Below are positions 49,379 to 58,447 of a stretch of DNA of 64,000 nt, one piece after another. Position numbers and translations under genes: made by a program. Positions within the stretch are counted from its first letter, which is position 1, and each line of letters starts with the position of its first letter. This DNA comes from CAISIP01 sp031396205 (GTDB lineage Bacteria > Pseudomonadota > Gammaproteobacteria > Burkholderiales > Burkholderiaceae_C): NCBI GenBank assembly GCA_031396205.1, contig JANNKH010000006.1, positions 280,747 through 344,746 on the forward strand, in the 5' to 3' direction. The notes beneath the pieces were generated by a model. That model was given only the letters and a program-made list of their open reading frames with translations, was not told the DNA's origin and did no database searches.

Positions 49379-50290
49379 GTGTTCAAGAACCTCATGGTGT
49401 ACCGCATGGTATCGGCCTGGACGATGGCCCAGCCACAACTGGAAGACGCACTCGACAAGGCCCGATTCGTGCCCTGCGGAGCGTCGCAGGAAAAATCGGT
49501 CGGATGGGTCGAACCCCGTGGCCAGGCCCACGGCCCGCTGCTGGAACTCGTGGACGGCCAGTGGTTGCTCAAGCAGATGGTGGAAACCAAGTCGGTCCCC
49601 TCCTCGGTCGTCAAGCGCAAGGTGCAGGAACGCGCCGACCAGATCGAGGCCAGCACCGGGCGCAAGCCGGGCAGGAAGGAAAAACGCGATCTGGCCGAAG
49701 ATGCGCGCCAGGCTCTGCTGCCGATGGCATTCACCAGGCAGTCCGGTACGTTGGTGTGGATCGATCCCAAGGCTGGGCGCCTGGTGCTGGATGCCGGCAG
49801 TCAGGCCAAGGCCGACGAAGCAATGACGGCACTCGTTGGTGCGATCGAGGGCCTGGCAGTGCTGCTGATCGACACCCAGACCTCGCCGGCAGCGGCGATG
49901 TCCGAATGGTTGTCGACACAGGACGCGCCGGCAGGATTCAGCGTCGACCGGGAATGCGAGCTCAAGGCGCCCGATGAGTCGCGTGCGGTGGTGCGCTACA
50001 CCCGGCATGCACTGGACACCGACGAGGTGCGCCAGCATATCGCCATGGGCAAGGTGCCAACCCGACTTGCGATGACCTGGAACGATCGGGTCTCGTTCGT
50101 GCTGACCGAGGCGATGCAGCTCAAGAAGGTGGCGCTGCTGGACGTGGTGCTGGAGAACAAACCGCAGGCCGCCGGCGACGCAAAGGATGACGGATTCGAC
50201 ACCGACATGGCCCTAGCCACCGGCGAACTGCGCCAGCTACTGCCGGCACTGCTGCTGGGGCTCGGCGGCGAGGTTGCCGTGCCGCAATAG
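49379..50290 (+). CDS. rdgC: Recombination-associated protein RdgC
   Basis: 303-residue ring-forming DNA-binding protein that modulates RecA-dependent recombination. The length equals E. coli RdgC. Starts with a GTG (VFKNLMVYRM, the counterpart of the usual MWFKNLMVYR), then QLEDALDKARFVPCGASQEKSVGWVEPR, KQMVETKSVPSSVVKRKV and KAGRLVLDAGSQAKADE. A GAAAGG ribosome site supports the GTG. Monocistronic, with a 275-base upstream space in which I see no gene. Confidence 0.95.
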   Translation: MFKNLMVYRMVSAWTMAQPQLEDALDKARFVPCGASQEKSVGWVEPRGQAHGPLLELVDGQWLLKQMVETKSVPSSVVKRKVQERADQIEASTGRKPGRKEKRDLAEDARQALLPMAFTRQSGTLVWIDPKAGRLVLDAGSQAKADEAMTALVGAIEGLAVLLIDTQTSPAAAMSEWLSTQDAPAGFSVDRECELKAPDESRAVVRYTRHALDTDEVRQHIAMGKVPTRLAMTWNDRVSFVLTEAMQLKKVALLDVVLENKPQAAGDAKDDGFDTDMALATGELRQLLPALLLGLGGEVAVPQ

Positions 50291-50346
50291 GCCGGCAGCG
50301 TGCCTACCGGATCCACGCTCGACTTTCACCGGCTGCCGCCACAGCC

Positions 50347-51645
50347 TCAAACCGGGCGGTTGTCGCGCCAACGGTAGTAGGCCACCGACGGCGCCAGGAA
50401 CCAGGGATTGCCGCTGTAGAACGGCCTGGTTTCAAAGGCCAGCCCATCGAGTGCCGTCCGGCCTTCTTTCTGCCCCAGCACCTGCTGACCCAGTCGCATG
50501 CCGAAGTAGCTGGAAGTGCCCACGCCAGCGCCGCAGTAGCCCATGGCGTAATGCAGGCCATCGTGCTTGCCCAGGTGCATCAGTTCATCGAAGGTGTAGG
50601 CGACGAAGCCGCACCAGGAGTGGCTGATGCGCGTCGCGCGCAGCTCCGGAAACAGGCGGACCATGTCGGCATGCAGCCTGGGCCCGCTGACGCGCGGGTC
50701 GGTTTCCTGGTGCGAGACGCGCCCGCCAAAGAGAATGCGGCGGCGGTCGGGCGAGGACCGGTAGTAGTACACCACCTTGCGGGTATCGCTGACGATCCGG
50801 TTGGTTGGAAACAGGCGCTCCATCATGCCGTCGGGCAGTGGTTCGGTTGCGATCATGTAGCTGCCGATCGGTATGACGCGGCGTTGCAGCCAGGGCGTCA
50901 GCTTGCCGGTATACCCGTTCGTTGCAATCACGACGTCGCGCGCCAGTACGGGTCCGCGCGCCGTGGCAACCAGAAACGCCGCGCCCTGCCGGGTGATACC
51001 CTGCACTGCGCAGCGGGGCACGACCTGAACGCCCGCCGCCAGGGCTCGCTCGAGCAGTCCCTGGTGGTAACGCGCGGGATGGACGGCGCAGTGCTGCGTA
51101 TATACCGCGCCACCGCAATACAGGTCCGAGCCGAGTTCCTTGCGTTGCTCTGCCCGCGGCACCATGAAGGCGTCGACCTCCAGGCCCTTGGGTTGTGACA
51201 GAACCCGGGACGCCAGCGCCTCGTACTGCGCGGCATTGTGCGCGGCATGGAAGCGCCCGACCCGAGCGAAGTCGCAGTCAATTTTCTCGGTGCGGATGAA
51301 GTCGCCGATCCAGGCCAGTGATCGCTGCCCCTCTTGCAGAATATCGAAGGCACGCTGCTTGCCGTGGCGACGCGCCAGCTGCTCGAAGGCGGGCTTGATG
51401 CTGGTGGAAACCTGTCCGCCGTTGCGGCTGCTGCAGCCCCAGCCCGCTTCCTCGGCATCGCACACCAGGGTCGAGCGACCGCCGCGTGCGGTTTGCAAGG
51501 CCGCGTGCAGGCCGGTGTAGCCCGCCCCGACTACCAGCACATCGACTGTCGGCGGCAACGGCGTATCGGGCATGCCGGGGCGCGGCACGTCATCCCACCA
51601 ATAAGGCGCCAGAGTACAGGCCTGCATCAAGTCAGCGTCGTTCAT
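50347..51645 (-). CDS. FAD-dependent amine/amino acid oxidoreductase (PuuB/DadA-like)
   Basis: 432-residue flavoenzyme of the DAO family, resembling gamma-glutamylputrescine oxidase. FAD motif VDVLVVGAGYTGLHAAL (about 34-50), GWGCSSRNGGQVSTSIKP where the flavin attaches or binds in relatives, DVVIATNGYTG and the late GYCGAGVGTSSYFGMRLG. The start MNDADLMQAC lies 7 bases after the GMC gene stop. In an operon-like pair with the GMC enzyme, beside a PotABCD-type importer, it probably oxidises an imported amine. Confidence 0.9.
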   Translation of the reverse strand: MNDADLMQACTLAPYWWDDVPRPGMPDTPLPPTVDVLVVGAGYTGLHAALQTARGGRSTLVCDAEEAGWGCSSRNGGQVSTSIKPAFEQLARRHGKQRAFDILQEGQRSLAWIGDFIRTEKIDCDFARVGRFHAAHNAAQYEALASRVLSQPKGLEVDAFMVPRAEQRKELGSDLYCGGAVYTQHCAVHPARYHQGLLERALAAGVQVVPRCAVQGITRQGAAFLVATARGPVLARDVVIATNGYTGKLTPWLQRRVIPIGSYMIATEPLPDGMMERLFPTNRIVSDTRKVVYYYRSSPDRRRILFGGRVSHQETDPRVSGPRLHADMVRLFPELRATRISHSWCGFVAYTFDELMHLGKHDGLHYAMGYCGAGVGTSSYFGMRLGQQVLGQKEGRTALDGLAFETRPFYSGNPWFLAPSVAYYRWRDNRPV

Positions 51646-51652
51646 GGCAAAG

Positions 51653-53272
51653 TCAGTGTGGTGATGATGCCAGTACCAGGTCTGCGCCTTTTTCGGCCAA
51701 CATCAGGGTGGGCGCATTTGTGTTGCCGGACGTGAGCGTGGGAAAAACCGATGCGTCGATCACGCGCAGCCCCTGCACACCGTGGACGCGCAACTGCGCA
51801 TCTACCACGGCCAGGCGCGGATCGGGCCCCATGCGACAGGTGCTGACCGGATGAAAAACCGTGGAGGCACGCTGCGCGATGTCGTCAACCAGGTCCTGGT
51901 CGGTCGTTGCCGCAGCGCCTGGGAGGATTTCATGCGCAATGATCTGCTGCAGGGCGGGCACCGCGGCTAGCTTGCGCAGGAAGCGACTGGCCTGGAGCAT
52001 TTCGTCGCGGTCGTGCGATGTGCTCAATGAATTGGCAACGATGCGTGGCGCCTGCAGGGGGTCGATTCCGCGCAGCTCCAGGTAGCCCCGGCTGGTTGGT
52101 CGGCAGGGTTGCGCACTGAGCGAGAAGCCGGCAAAGCGGTCGGGCGCAGTCAAGGCCCGGCGCCCGGGCACGGCGCGCATATAGCTCAGCGGCGAAAAAT
52201 ATAGTTGCATGTTGGGATGCGCTAGGCCATCCCGGGAACGGAAAAATCCGCCACCCTGATTGATGCTGAGCGCCAAAGGTCCACGGCGCAGCAACAGGTA
52301 GCGGATGCCGGCCCATAAGCGGCCGCGCCAACTGCCCAGGTCTGCATTCAATGTCGGCACGCGGGACCGGTACACATGGTCGATGCACAGGTGGTCCTGC
52401 AGATGCTGTCCCACCGCCGCACGGTCCACCACGACGGGAATGCCCAATGCCTGCAAGGTCGGCGCCGGGCCGACGCCCGACAACTGCAGGATTTGCGGCG
52501 AATTGATGGCGCCGCCGGCCAGAATCACTTCGCGGCGGGCGCGGCAGTGCGTTTCCACCCCGGCCTTTAGGTAGGCCACGCCATCGGCACGCAGGCCGTC
52601 GAACAACACCCGGGTGACATGGGCGCCGGTTTCCAGACGCAGGTTGTCGCGTTTGAGCGCCGGGCGCAGGTACGCGGTGCTGGCCGATTCGCGCAAGCCA
52701 TTGCGGGTCGTGATCTGGTTGATCGCCACACCCTCGCTCGACGCCCCGTTGATGTCGTGGTTGCGCGCAAGGCCGAGTTGCTCGCCAGCGTGCAGGTAGG
52801 TTTCACACAACGGATGAACCTGCGCCGAGACATCGCTGACATGGACCGGCCCGCCGACACCGCGCAGGGCGCTGGGGCCAAACGGGCTGTCTTCGAGCTT
52901 GCGGAAATAGGGCAACACGTCGCTCCAGGCCCAGCCCGGATTGCCCAATGCGGCCCAGTCGTCGAAGTCGCGCGGCTGACCACGTATGAATACCATCGCG
53001 TTGATGCTGCTCGAGCCGCCCAATACCTTGCCGCGCGGCCAGTAGCCCTGGCGACCGGCCAGTCCCGGGTCGGGTTCGGTGCGGTACATCCAGTTGACCC
53101 GCGGGTTGTAGAACGACATGCCGTAGCCAATCGGCGTGCGGAGCCAGAAGCGCGTGTCGCTGCCGCCCGCCTCCAGCAGCAAAACCGTATGCCGGCCGCA
53201 GGCCGTGAGCCGGTTTGCCAGCACGCATCCCGCGGAACCGGCGCCCACCACAATGAAATCGAACTCTGTCAC
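51653..53272 (-). CDS. GMC-family oxidoreductase (choline dehydrogenase-like)
   Basis: 539-residue FAD enzyme oxidising an alcohol. FAD site FDFIVVGAGSAGCVLANRL at the N-terminus; GMC signature 1 GYWPRGKVLGGSSSINAMVFIRG; signature 2 GGAINSPQILQLSGVGP; active-site His in STVFHPVSTCRMG and NTNAPTLMLAEKGAD. Start taken as GTG at 53272 (VTEFDFIVV); TTG at 53284 is an alternative. First gene of the pair with the FAD amine oxidase; a 77-base gap separates it from the regulator gene upstream on the same strand. Confidence 0.93.
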   Translation of the reverse strand: MTEFDFIVVGAGSAGCVLANRLTACGRHTVLLLEAGGSDTRFWLRTPIGYGMSFYNPRVNWMYRTEPDPGLAGRQGYWPRGKVLGGSSSINAMVFIRGQPRDFDDWAALGNPGWAWSDVLPYFRKLEDSPFGPSALRGVGGPVHVSDVSAQVHPLCETYLHAGEQLGLARNHDINGASSEGVAINQITTRNGLRESASTAYLRPALKRDNLRLETGAHVTRVLFDGLRADGVAYLKAGVETHCRARREVILAGGAINSPQILQLSGVGPAPTLQALGIPVVVDRAAVGQHLQDHLCIDHVYRSRVPTLNADLGSWRGRLWAGIRYLLLRRGPLALSINQGGGFFRSRDGLAHPNMQLYFSPLSYMRAVPGRRALTAPDRFAGFSLSAQPCRPTSRGYLELRGIDPLQAPRIVANSLSTSHDRDEMLQASRFLRKLAAVPALQQIIAHEILPGAAATTDQDLVDDIAQRASTVFHPVSTCRMGPDPRLAVVDAQLRVHGVQGLRVIDASVFPTLTSGNTNAPTLMLAEKGADLVLASSPH

Positions 53273-53349
53273 AAGCGGCCCCAAGACACAACGCCGGCAA
53301 GCTTCGCACGGTCAGCGGGTGCGCGCACAGGTCCGCTCTGGATCAAATG

Positions 53350-54882
53350 TCAAACCACCACAGCCCTGGCCCTGGACCGGCGCGCGACCGACGGCGCCAC
53401 GCGGTTCTCCAGCACCTGGGCCAGCACCTGGGCGCCAGCGTCGATCAGCTTGGGCGACACGCCGCCGAATCCCAGCACCAGACCGTTGACCTGCACCGGC
53501 GACAGCGCAAATCGTCCGATCGGCGAGGCGCTGACCTGGCGCTGGTCGGCGTCGCGCGCGACCGCCGCTTCCGATATCGCAGAGGACAGGTGCGCAATGG
53601 TATGCAGCCCGCTGTGGGTGGGCACGACGTCCAGCAAGCCGGCCAGATGCCGATCGGAGGCCGTGACCAAAGCCGCATGCCGCTCCTGATAGACATGCCG
53701 CATGCGCCGCACATGGGCCGAAAAGTGCCCCTCGTCGATGAACTCCGCCACGACACTCTGCGTATGCGACGGCACACCCTGCAGATATTTGTTCATGATG
53801 GTCCGGAAGGTGTCCACCAACGCCGGTGGCGCCAGCAGGTAGCCCAGGCGCAAGGCCGGAAAAAGCGACTTGCTGAACGTGCCAACATAGATCACCAGGC
53901 CAGTGGTGTCGACACTTTTGAGCGTGGGCGGCGGCCTGCCGCCGAAAAAGAACTCGCCGTCGTAGTCGTCCTCGATCACCCAGGCGCCAGCCTGCTCGGC
54001 CGCGTGCAGCAGTGCGAAGCGGCGCTCCAGGCTCATGACGCAGCCCATCGGTTGCTGGTGCGAGGGGGTGACGAAGGCGAGCCGGAACTGCGGACTCAGG
54101 CGCAGGGCCTCGTCCACGCGCAGGCCTTCGCCATCCACCGGCACCGGCACCAGTTCCGCGCCACAGGCGATCAGGCTGTTGCGCGCGCCGATAGCGCCGG
54201 GGTTTTCGAACCACACTTTCTCGCCTGGATTGAGCAGTGTGGAGCCGATCAGATGGAACGCCTGCTGCGCGCCGCCGACAATGAACAACTGCTCCGGATC
54301 GCAGCTGATGCCGCGATTGGCACGCAGGTGCGCAGCCAGTGCCCGGCGCAACTGCGGTGAGCCGTATGGATCGCCATAACCCATGATGTCGTCGCGCGCG
54401 CCGCGCAGGTACTTGGCGGACAGCCTTGCCCACTGCGCCATCGGGAACACATCGAATGCCGGCAGCGCGGTCGTGAACGCGCGCGGCAGGTGCGGCAGCC
54501 GTTGCCGATCACCAAAGCGGCTGACCGCCTGTGCCATCAGGCGCGACAACGTGGGGGCGACTCGCACGACCGAAGTTACGTCGGGCTGGGGCGGCTTGGG
54601 TCGGCTCGATCCCAGCACCTGGCTGACAAACGTTCCCGAGCCGGTATGCGACTCCACCAGGCCCTCGGACACCAGCCGGTCGAAAACCTCGATGATCGTG
54701 GTGCGCGACAACCCGAGTTCGCGCGCCAGCGTGCGGCTGGCCGGCAGCCGCTCGCCGGCACGAAAGGCGCCCTCCAGGATCAGATCGCGCAGCGCGACGC
54801 ACAACTGGGTGCTCACCGGCTGGTGCGATTTCCGGTCGATCTTGATCGACAACAACAGCGAACCACCCGCGCGCTTGACCAT
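53350..54882 (-). CDS. MocR/GabR-type regulator (GntR HTH fused to aminotransferase fold)
   Basis: 510-residue PLP-binding transcription factor. Winged helix at about 15-88 (LRDLILEGAFRAGERLPASRTLARELGLSRTTIIEVFDRLVSEGLVESHTGSGTFV), then a fold-type I aminotransferase domain with GYGDPYGSPQLRRALAAHL, EDDYDGEFFF (306 onward) and the PLP lysine at 338 (GTFSKSLFPALRLGY). Such proteins sense amines or amino acids, GabR sensing GABA. It is divergent from the enolase-superfamily/importer genes and upstream of two oxidase genes, so it probably controls all of them. Confidence 0.94.
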   Translation of the reverse strand: MVKRAGGSLLLSIKIDRKSHQPVSTQLCVALRDLILEGAFRAGERLPASRTLARELGLSRTTIIEVFDRLVSEGLVESHTGSGTFVSQVLGSSRPKPPQPDVTSVVRVAPTLSRLMAQAVSRFGDRQRLPHLPRAFTTALPAFDVFPMAQWARLSAKYLRGARDDIMGYGDPYGSPQLRRALAAHLRANRGISCDPEQLFIVGGAQQAFHLIGSTLLNPGEKVWFENPGAIGARNSLIACGAELVPVPVDGEGLRVDEALRLSPQFRLAFVTPSHQQPMGCVMSLERRFALLHAAEQAGAWVIEDDYDGEFFFGGRPPPTLKSVDTTGLVIYVGTFSKSLFPALRLGYLLAPPALVDTFRTIMNKYLQGVPSHTQSVVAEFIDEGHFSAHVRRMRHVYQERHAALVTASDRHLAGLLDVVPTHSGLHTIAHLSSAISEAAVARDADQRQVSASPIGRFALSPVQVNGLVLGFGGVSPKLIDAGAQVLAQVLENRVAPSVARRSRARAVVV

Positions 54883-54908
54883 GCTTATCCCCGTGAACGC
54901 CTCAAAAT

Positions 54909-54954
54909 AATGGTATCACCCATTGTTCAAAATGGACCTGTCGGGCAGTCCATT
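54909..54954. promoter_or_regulatory. Candidate operator region between mocR-type gene and enolase-superfamily gene
   Basis: Contains AATGGTAT (54909-54916; lower strand ATACCATT, including ATACCA as in GabR half sites), an AATGG-N6-CCATT inverted repeat (54909-54924), and a perfect AATGGAC-N10-GTCCATT inverted repeat (54931-54954). The AATGGTAT octamer recurs at 56166. Confidence 0.55.
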
Positions 54955-55005
54955 GTGGCGCGACCATCCAGACTCCGATCGACCACCGCGCGCTGCGCCA
55001 CCACC

Positions 55006-56109
55006 ATGAAGATTCAGCGGATCGAGACTTTCTGCAACGAATTCGTCGGCTTTGTGCGTGTCACCACGGATGAAGGTGCACAGGGCTGGGGGCAGGTATC
55101 GACCTACAACGCCGATATCACGGTCCAGGTGCTGCATCGGCAGGTGGCGCCCTGGTCACTCGGCCAGCAAGACATCGATATCGACGCATTGATGGACCGC
55201 ATCAGCGAACGTGAACACAAGTTCCCCTCCTCTTACCTGTACCGCGCCATGTGCGGCCTGGATACGGCTCTGTGGGATATGCGCGGCAAACGCGAAGGAA
55301 AGCGGGTGGCCGAATTGCTGGGCGGCGCGGCGCGGCCGATCCGCGCCTATGCCTCGTCAATGAAGCGCGACATTACGCCTGCGGACGAGGCATCGCGACT
55401 CGTGGCATTGCGCGACAAATACGGTTTCGATGCCTTCAAATTCCGCGTCGGCGCCGAATGCGGCCACGATGTTGACGAATGGCCAGGCCGCACCGAGGAG
55501 ATCGTGCCGACCATGCGCCGCGCCCTGGGTGACAACGTGGAGCTGCTGGTGGACGCCAACAGCGGTTATTCACCCCAACGTGCGATCGAGGTTGGCAAGA
55601 TGCTGCAGGACCACGGCGTTTGCCATTTCGAGGAGCCCTGCCCCTACTGGGAACTGGAGCAGACACGCGCGGTGCGCGAAGCGCTCGACCTGGACGTGAC
55701 CGGCGGCGAGCAGGATTGCTACCTGCCGATGTGGAAACACATGATCGCGATGCGCGCCGTCGACATCGTGCAACCCGACGTGTGTTACCTGGGCGGCATC
55801 GCGCGTTCGATGCGGGTCGCGACGATGGCCCATGCGGCCGGCCTGCCCTGCACACCCCACAGTGCCAATCTGTCGATGGTCACGCTGTTCACGATGCACC
55901 TGCTGTGCGCGATTCCCAACCCGGGCAAGTACCTGGAGTTGTCGATCGAAGGACCAGACTATTACCCCTGGCAGGAGGGTCTGTTCATCCAGTCGCCCTA
56001 CCAGGTACGCGATGGCAAGGTGCACTTGCCCGATGGGCCGGGATGGGGCGTGGACATCCACCCGCAATGGCTCGAGCGCGCGACCTACCGGGTCAGCGAG
56101 CGCCCATGA
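55006..56109 (+). CDS. Enolase-superfamily enzyme (mandelate racemase/muconate lactonizing type)
   Basis: 367-residue magnesium enzyme abstracting a proton next to a carboxylate; acid-sugar dehydratases and racemases are the nearest types. N-terminal capping domain MKIQRIETFCNEFVGFVRVTTDEG, barrel with AFKFRVG (Lys-x-Arg acid/base position), metal ligands Asp in LLVDANSGYS, Glu in HFEEPCPYWE and Glu in TGGEQD, then QPDVCYLGGIARSM. Final barrel residues TPHSANLSM are typical of MR-like enzymes. ATG at 55006. First gene of the rightward arm; 184 bases separate it from the binding-protein gene. Confidence 0.9.
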   Translation: MKIQRIETFCNEFVGFVRVTTDEGAQGWGQVSTYNADITVQVLHRQVAPWSLGQQDIDIDALMDRISEREHKFPSSYLYRAMCGLDTALWDMRGKREGKRVAELLGGAARPIRAYASSMKRDITPADEASRLVALRDKYGFDAFKFRVGAECGHDVDEWPGRTEEIVPTMRRALGDNVELLVDANSGYSPQRAIEVGKMLQDHGVCHFEEPCPYWELEQTRAVREALDLDVTGGEQDCYLPMWKHMIAMRAVDIVQPDVCYLGGIARSMRVATMAHAAGLPCTPHSANLSMVTLFTMHLLCAIPNPGKYLELSIEGPDYYPWQEGLFIQSPYQVRDGKVHLPDGPGWGVDIHPQWLERATYRVSERP

Positions 56110-56165
56110 CCGGCGCGGTGGACGGCGTTCTCGGCGCGCATCGCCTGGTGTGCGCGGAAATCGCA

Positions 56166-56173
56166 AATGGTAT
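56166..56173 (+). promoter_or_regulatory. Recurring octamer upstream of the importer operon
   Basis: AATGGTAT, identical to 54909-54916, located 23 bases before a possible -10 TACTAT (56196-56201). It could be the site through which the MocR-type regulator activates the importer operon. Confidence 0.35.
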
Positions 56174-56293
56174 GGCGATGTTTCGAGAATGGCCCTACTA
56201 TCGCGACCATCTGGTTCCTACAGTGCGGATGGGGAGACAACCCGAACAAGTTCCGGCCATGCCGGCTATGTGCAGCATCAACTGGAGATTCTC

Positions 56294-57349
56294 ATGATCA
56301 ACAAGCGCATTCTGGGACGGGTCGCGAACCTGGCGGCCCTGGTTCTGGCGGTCGGTTTTTCGGGTCAAGCCACAGCCCAATTGACCGTCGTGTCATTCGG
56401 AGGTTCCTACCAGGAGGCCCAGAGCAAGGCCCTGTTCCAGCCGGCGGCCAAGGCGATGGGCATCACCGTCAAGGAGGAAACCTACTCCGGCATTGCCGAT
56501 CTGCGCCTGAAGGTCAAGGCCGGTGCGGTCGCCTGGGACGTTGTCGCCAGCGGCTCGGGCAGTGCCGCCCGGGCAGGCGCCGAGGGCCTGCTGGAGTCGC
56601 TCGACTACAAGGTCATCGATGTGTCGAGTTTTGCACCGGGGCTGGCGCAGGAGCATTGCGTGGGCGGGGACGTGTTTTCCACGGTACTGGCCTGGAACAC
56701 CAAGACCTATGGCGACAAGGGCCCACAAAGCTGGGCCGACTTCTGGGACGTCAAGAAATTTCCGGGCAAGCGCTCCTACCGCAAATCGGTCGCCGGCGCT
56801 TTGGAGCCGGCGCTGATGGCCGACGGCGTGCCAGCGAACAAGGTGTATGAAGTGCTGTCCGCGCCTGGTGGCATCGAACGCGCGATCAAGAAGATCAAGG
56901 AGCTCAAGCCCCACGTCGCGGTGTGGTGGGCCTCCGGCGCACAACATGCGCAACTGATGAAGGACGGCGAGGTCGACATGGTCACCGGCTGGAACGGCCG
57001 CTTCGACGTGGCGGCCAAGGATGGCGCCAAGGTCGCCTATACCTTCAACCAGGCCCTGCTCGACTACGACTGCTACGGCATCCCAAAAGGCGCGCCCAAC
57101 AAGGCGCTGGCGATGAAGTTCCTCAACGAGATCAGCAAGCCGCAGTACCAGGCCGAGTTCACCAAGTACATCACCTATGGCCCGACCAACAAGAAGGCCT
57201 ACGAAGGCGGGGCCATCAGCGCGGCCTATGCCAAGACCCTGCCGTCGTACCCCGACAACGCGGCCAAGCAGTTGCCGGTCGACCTGGCCTGGTACACCAA
57301 GAACGAGGCCCGCGCCTCCGAGCTGTACCAGAACATGTTGACCGAGTAG
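56294..57349 (+). CDS. Spermidine/putrescine-type periplasmic binding protein (PotD/family 1)
   Basis: 351-residue solute-binding protein. Signal peptide to GQATA, then QLTVVSFGGSYQEAQSKALFQPAAKAMGI, LKVKAGAVAWDVVASGSG, AWNTKTYGDKGPQSWADFWDVKKFPGKRS, as in PotD-like proteins of the amine/opine uptake group. Last residues SELYQNMLTE. Ribosome site GGAGATTCTC before the ATG at 56294. First gene of the importer block (binding protein, ATPase, two permeases), which supports an amine or small cationic substrate. Confidence 0.93.
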   Translation: MINKRILGRVANLAALVLAVGFSGQATAQLTVVSFGGSYQEAQSKALFQPAAKAMGITVKEETYSGIADLRLKVKAGAVAWDVVASGSGSAARAGAEGLLESLDYKVIDVSSFAPGLAQEHCVGGDVFSTVLAWNTKTYGDKGPQSWADFWDVKKFPGKRSYRKSVAGALEPALMADGVPANKVYEVLSAPGGIERAIKKIKELKPHVAVWWASGAQHAQLMKDGEVDMVTGWNGRFDVAAKDGAKVAYTFNQALLDYDCYGIPKGAPNKALAMKFLNEISKPQYQAEFTKYITYGPTNKKAYEGGAISAAYAKTLPSYPDNAAKQLPVDLAWYTKNEARASELYQNMLTE

Positions 57350-57373
57350 CCTGAGCCCCCCAGGCCCGCCCCG

Positions 57374-58447
57374 GTGCGCAACGCGTCGCTACCGATCAGC
57401 ATCGCGCAGGTCACCAAGCGTTATGGCAGGACCTGTGCGCTGGACCATGTGGACCTGGAGATACGCAGCGGCGAGTTCCTGACCCTGCTCGGGCCCTCGG
57501 GCTCGGGCAAGACCACTTTGTTGACCGTGCTGGCCGGCTTCACCCGACCCGACGGCGGCAGCCTGAAGTTCGGTGACACCGAGATGGTGTGCGTGCCGCC
57601 GCACAAGCGCGACGTTGGCATGGTATTTCAGAACTACGCGCTGTTCCCGCACATGAGCGTGGCCGACAATGTCGGCTTTCCGCTCAAGCTGCGCGGCGTC
57701 AAACCACCCGAAATGGCACAGCGGGTCGAGCGTGCGCTCGCCATGGTGCGCCTGGGTGGTTTCGGTGGCCGCGGTGTCGACCAGCTCTCGGGCGGCCAGC
57801 GGCAGCGTGTCGCGTTGGCACGTGCGATGGTGTTCGAGCCCCGCATCATGCTGATGGACGAGCCCCTGTCGGCACTGGACAAGCAGCTGCGCGAACATAT
57901 GCAGATCGAGCTGCGCCAATTGCATGACAAGCTCGGCATGACAACCGTCTATGTCACGCACGACCAGCGCGAGGCACTCACCATGTCGGACCGCATCGCC
58001 GTCATCAATAGCGGGCGCATCATGCAGCTTGACACACCGCGCACGATCTACGAGCGCCCGAAGAACCGGTTTGTGGCCGAGTTCATCGGCGAGTCGACCT
58101 TCCTGCCGGTGAGCGTGGCAAACGGCCGCGTGATCCTCGGGAACCAGGTGCTGCGAACCGCCACGCCACCGCGGGCCGATGGCCAACAGCTGCTGATGCT
58201 GCGGCCCGAACGCCTGCGCCTGCTGGGCGCTGACGACGTAGCCGACCCTGCCTGCAACACCATCGACGCCGCACTGCTCGCGACGGTCTACCAGGGAGAC
58301 AGTTCCTTGTTCCAGGTGGCACTGGCTGATGGGGCTGAGGTCGGCGTGCGCGCTACCTCGACGGTGTCGCTGGCGCCGGGCACGCCGTTGCGGCTGTCGG
58401 TGAGCGTCGCGGACACGGTGCTGCTCGAGAGGGAACCCACGGCGTGA
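57374..58447 (+). CDS. Spermidine/putrescine-type ABC transporter ATPase (PotA-like)
   Basis: 357-residue importer ATPase. Walker A GPSGSGKTT, Q-loop FQNYALFPHMSV, signature LSGGQRQRVALARAM, Walker B IMLMDEPLSALD, then HDQREALTMSDRIAVI; the last 110 residues form a TOBE regulatory domain (VAEFIGESTFLPV; LRPERLRLL). Starts with GTG at 57374, 24 bases after the binding-protein stop, and overlaps the next gene as GTGA. Confidence 0.94.
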   Translation: MRNASLPISIAQVTKRYGRTCALDHVDLEIRSGEFLTLLGPSGSGKTTLLTVLAGFTRPDGGSLKFGDTEMVCVPPHKRDVGMVFQNYALFPHMSVADNVGFPLKLRGVKPPEMAQRVERALAMVRLGGFGGRGVDQLSGGQRQRVALARAMVFEPRIMLMDEPLSALDKQLREHMQIELRQLHDKLGMTTVYVTHDQREALTMSDRIAVINSGRIMQLDTPRTIYERPKNRFVAEFIGESTFLPVSVANGRVILGNQVLRTATPPRADGQQLLMLRPERLRLLGADDVADPACNTIDAALLATVYQGDSSLFQVALADGAEVGVRATSTVSLAPGTPLRLSVSVADTVLLEREPTA

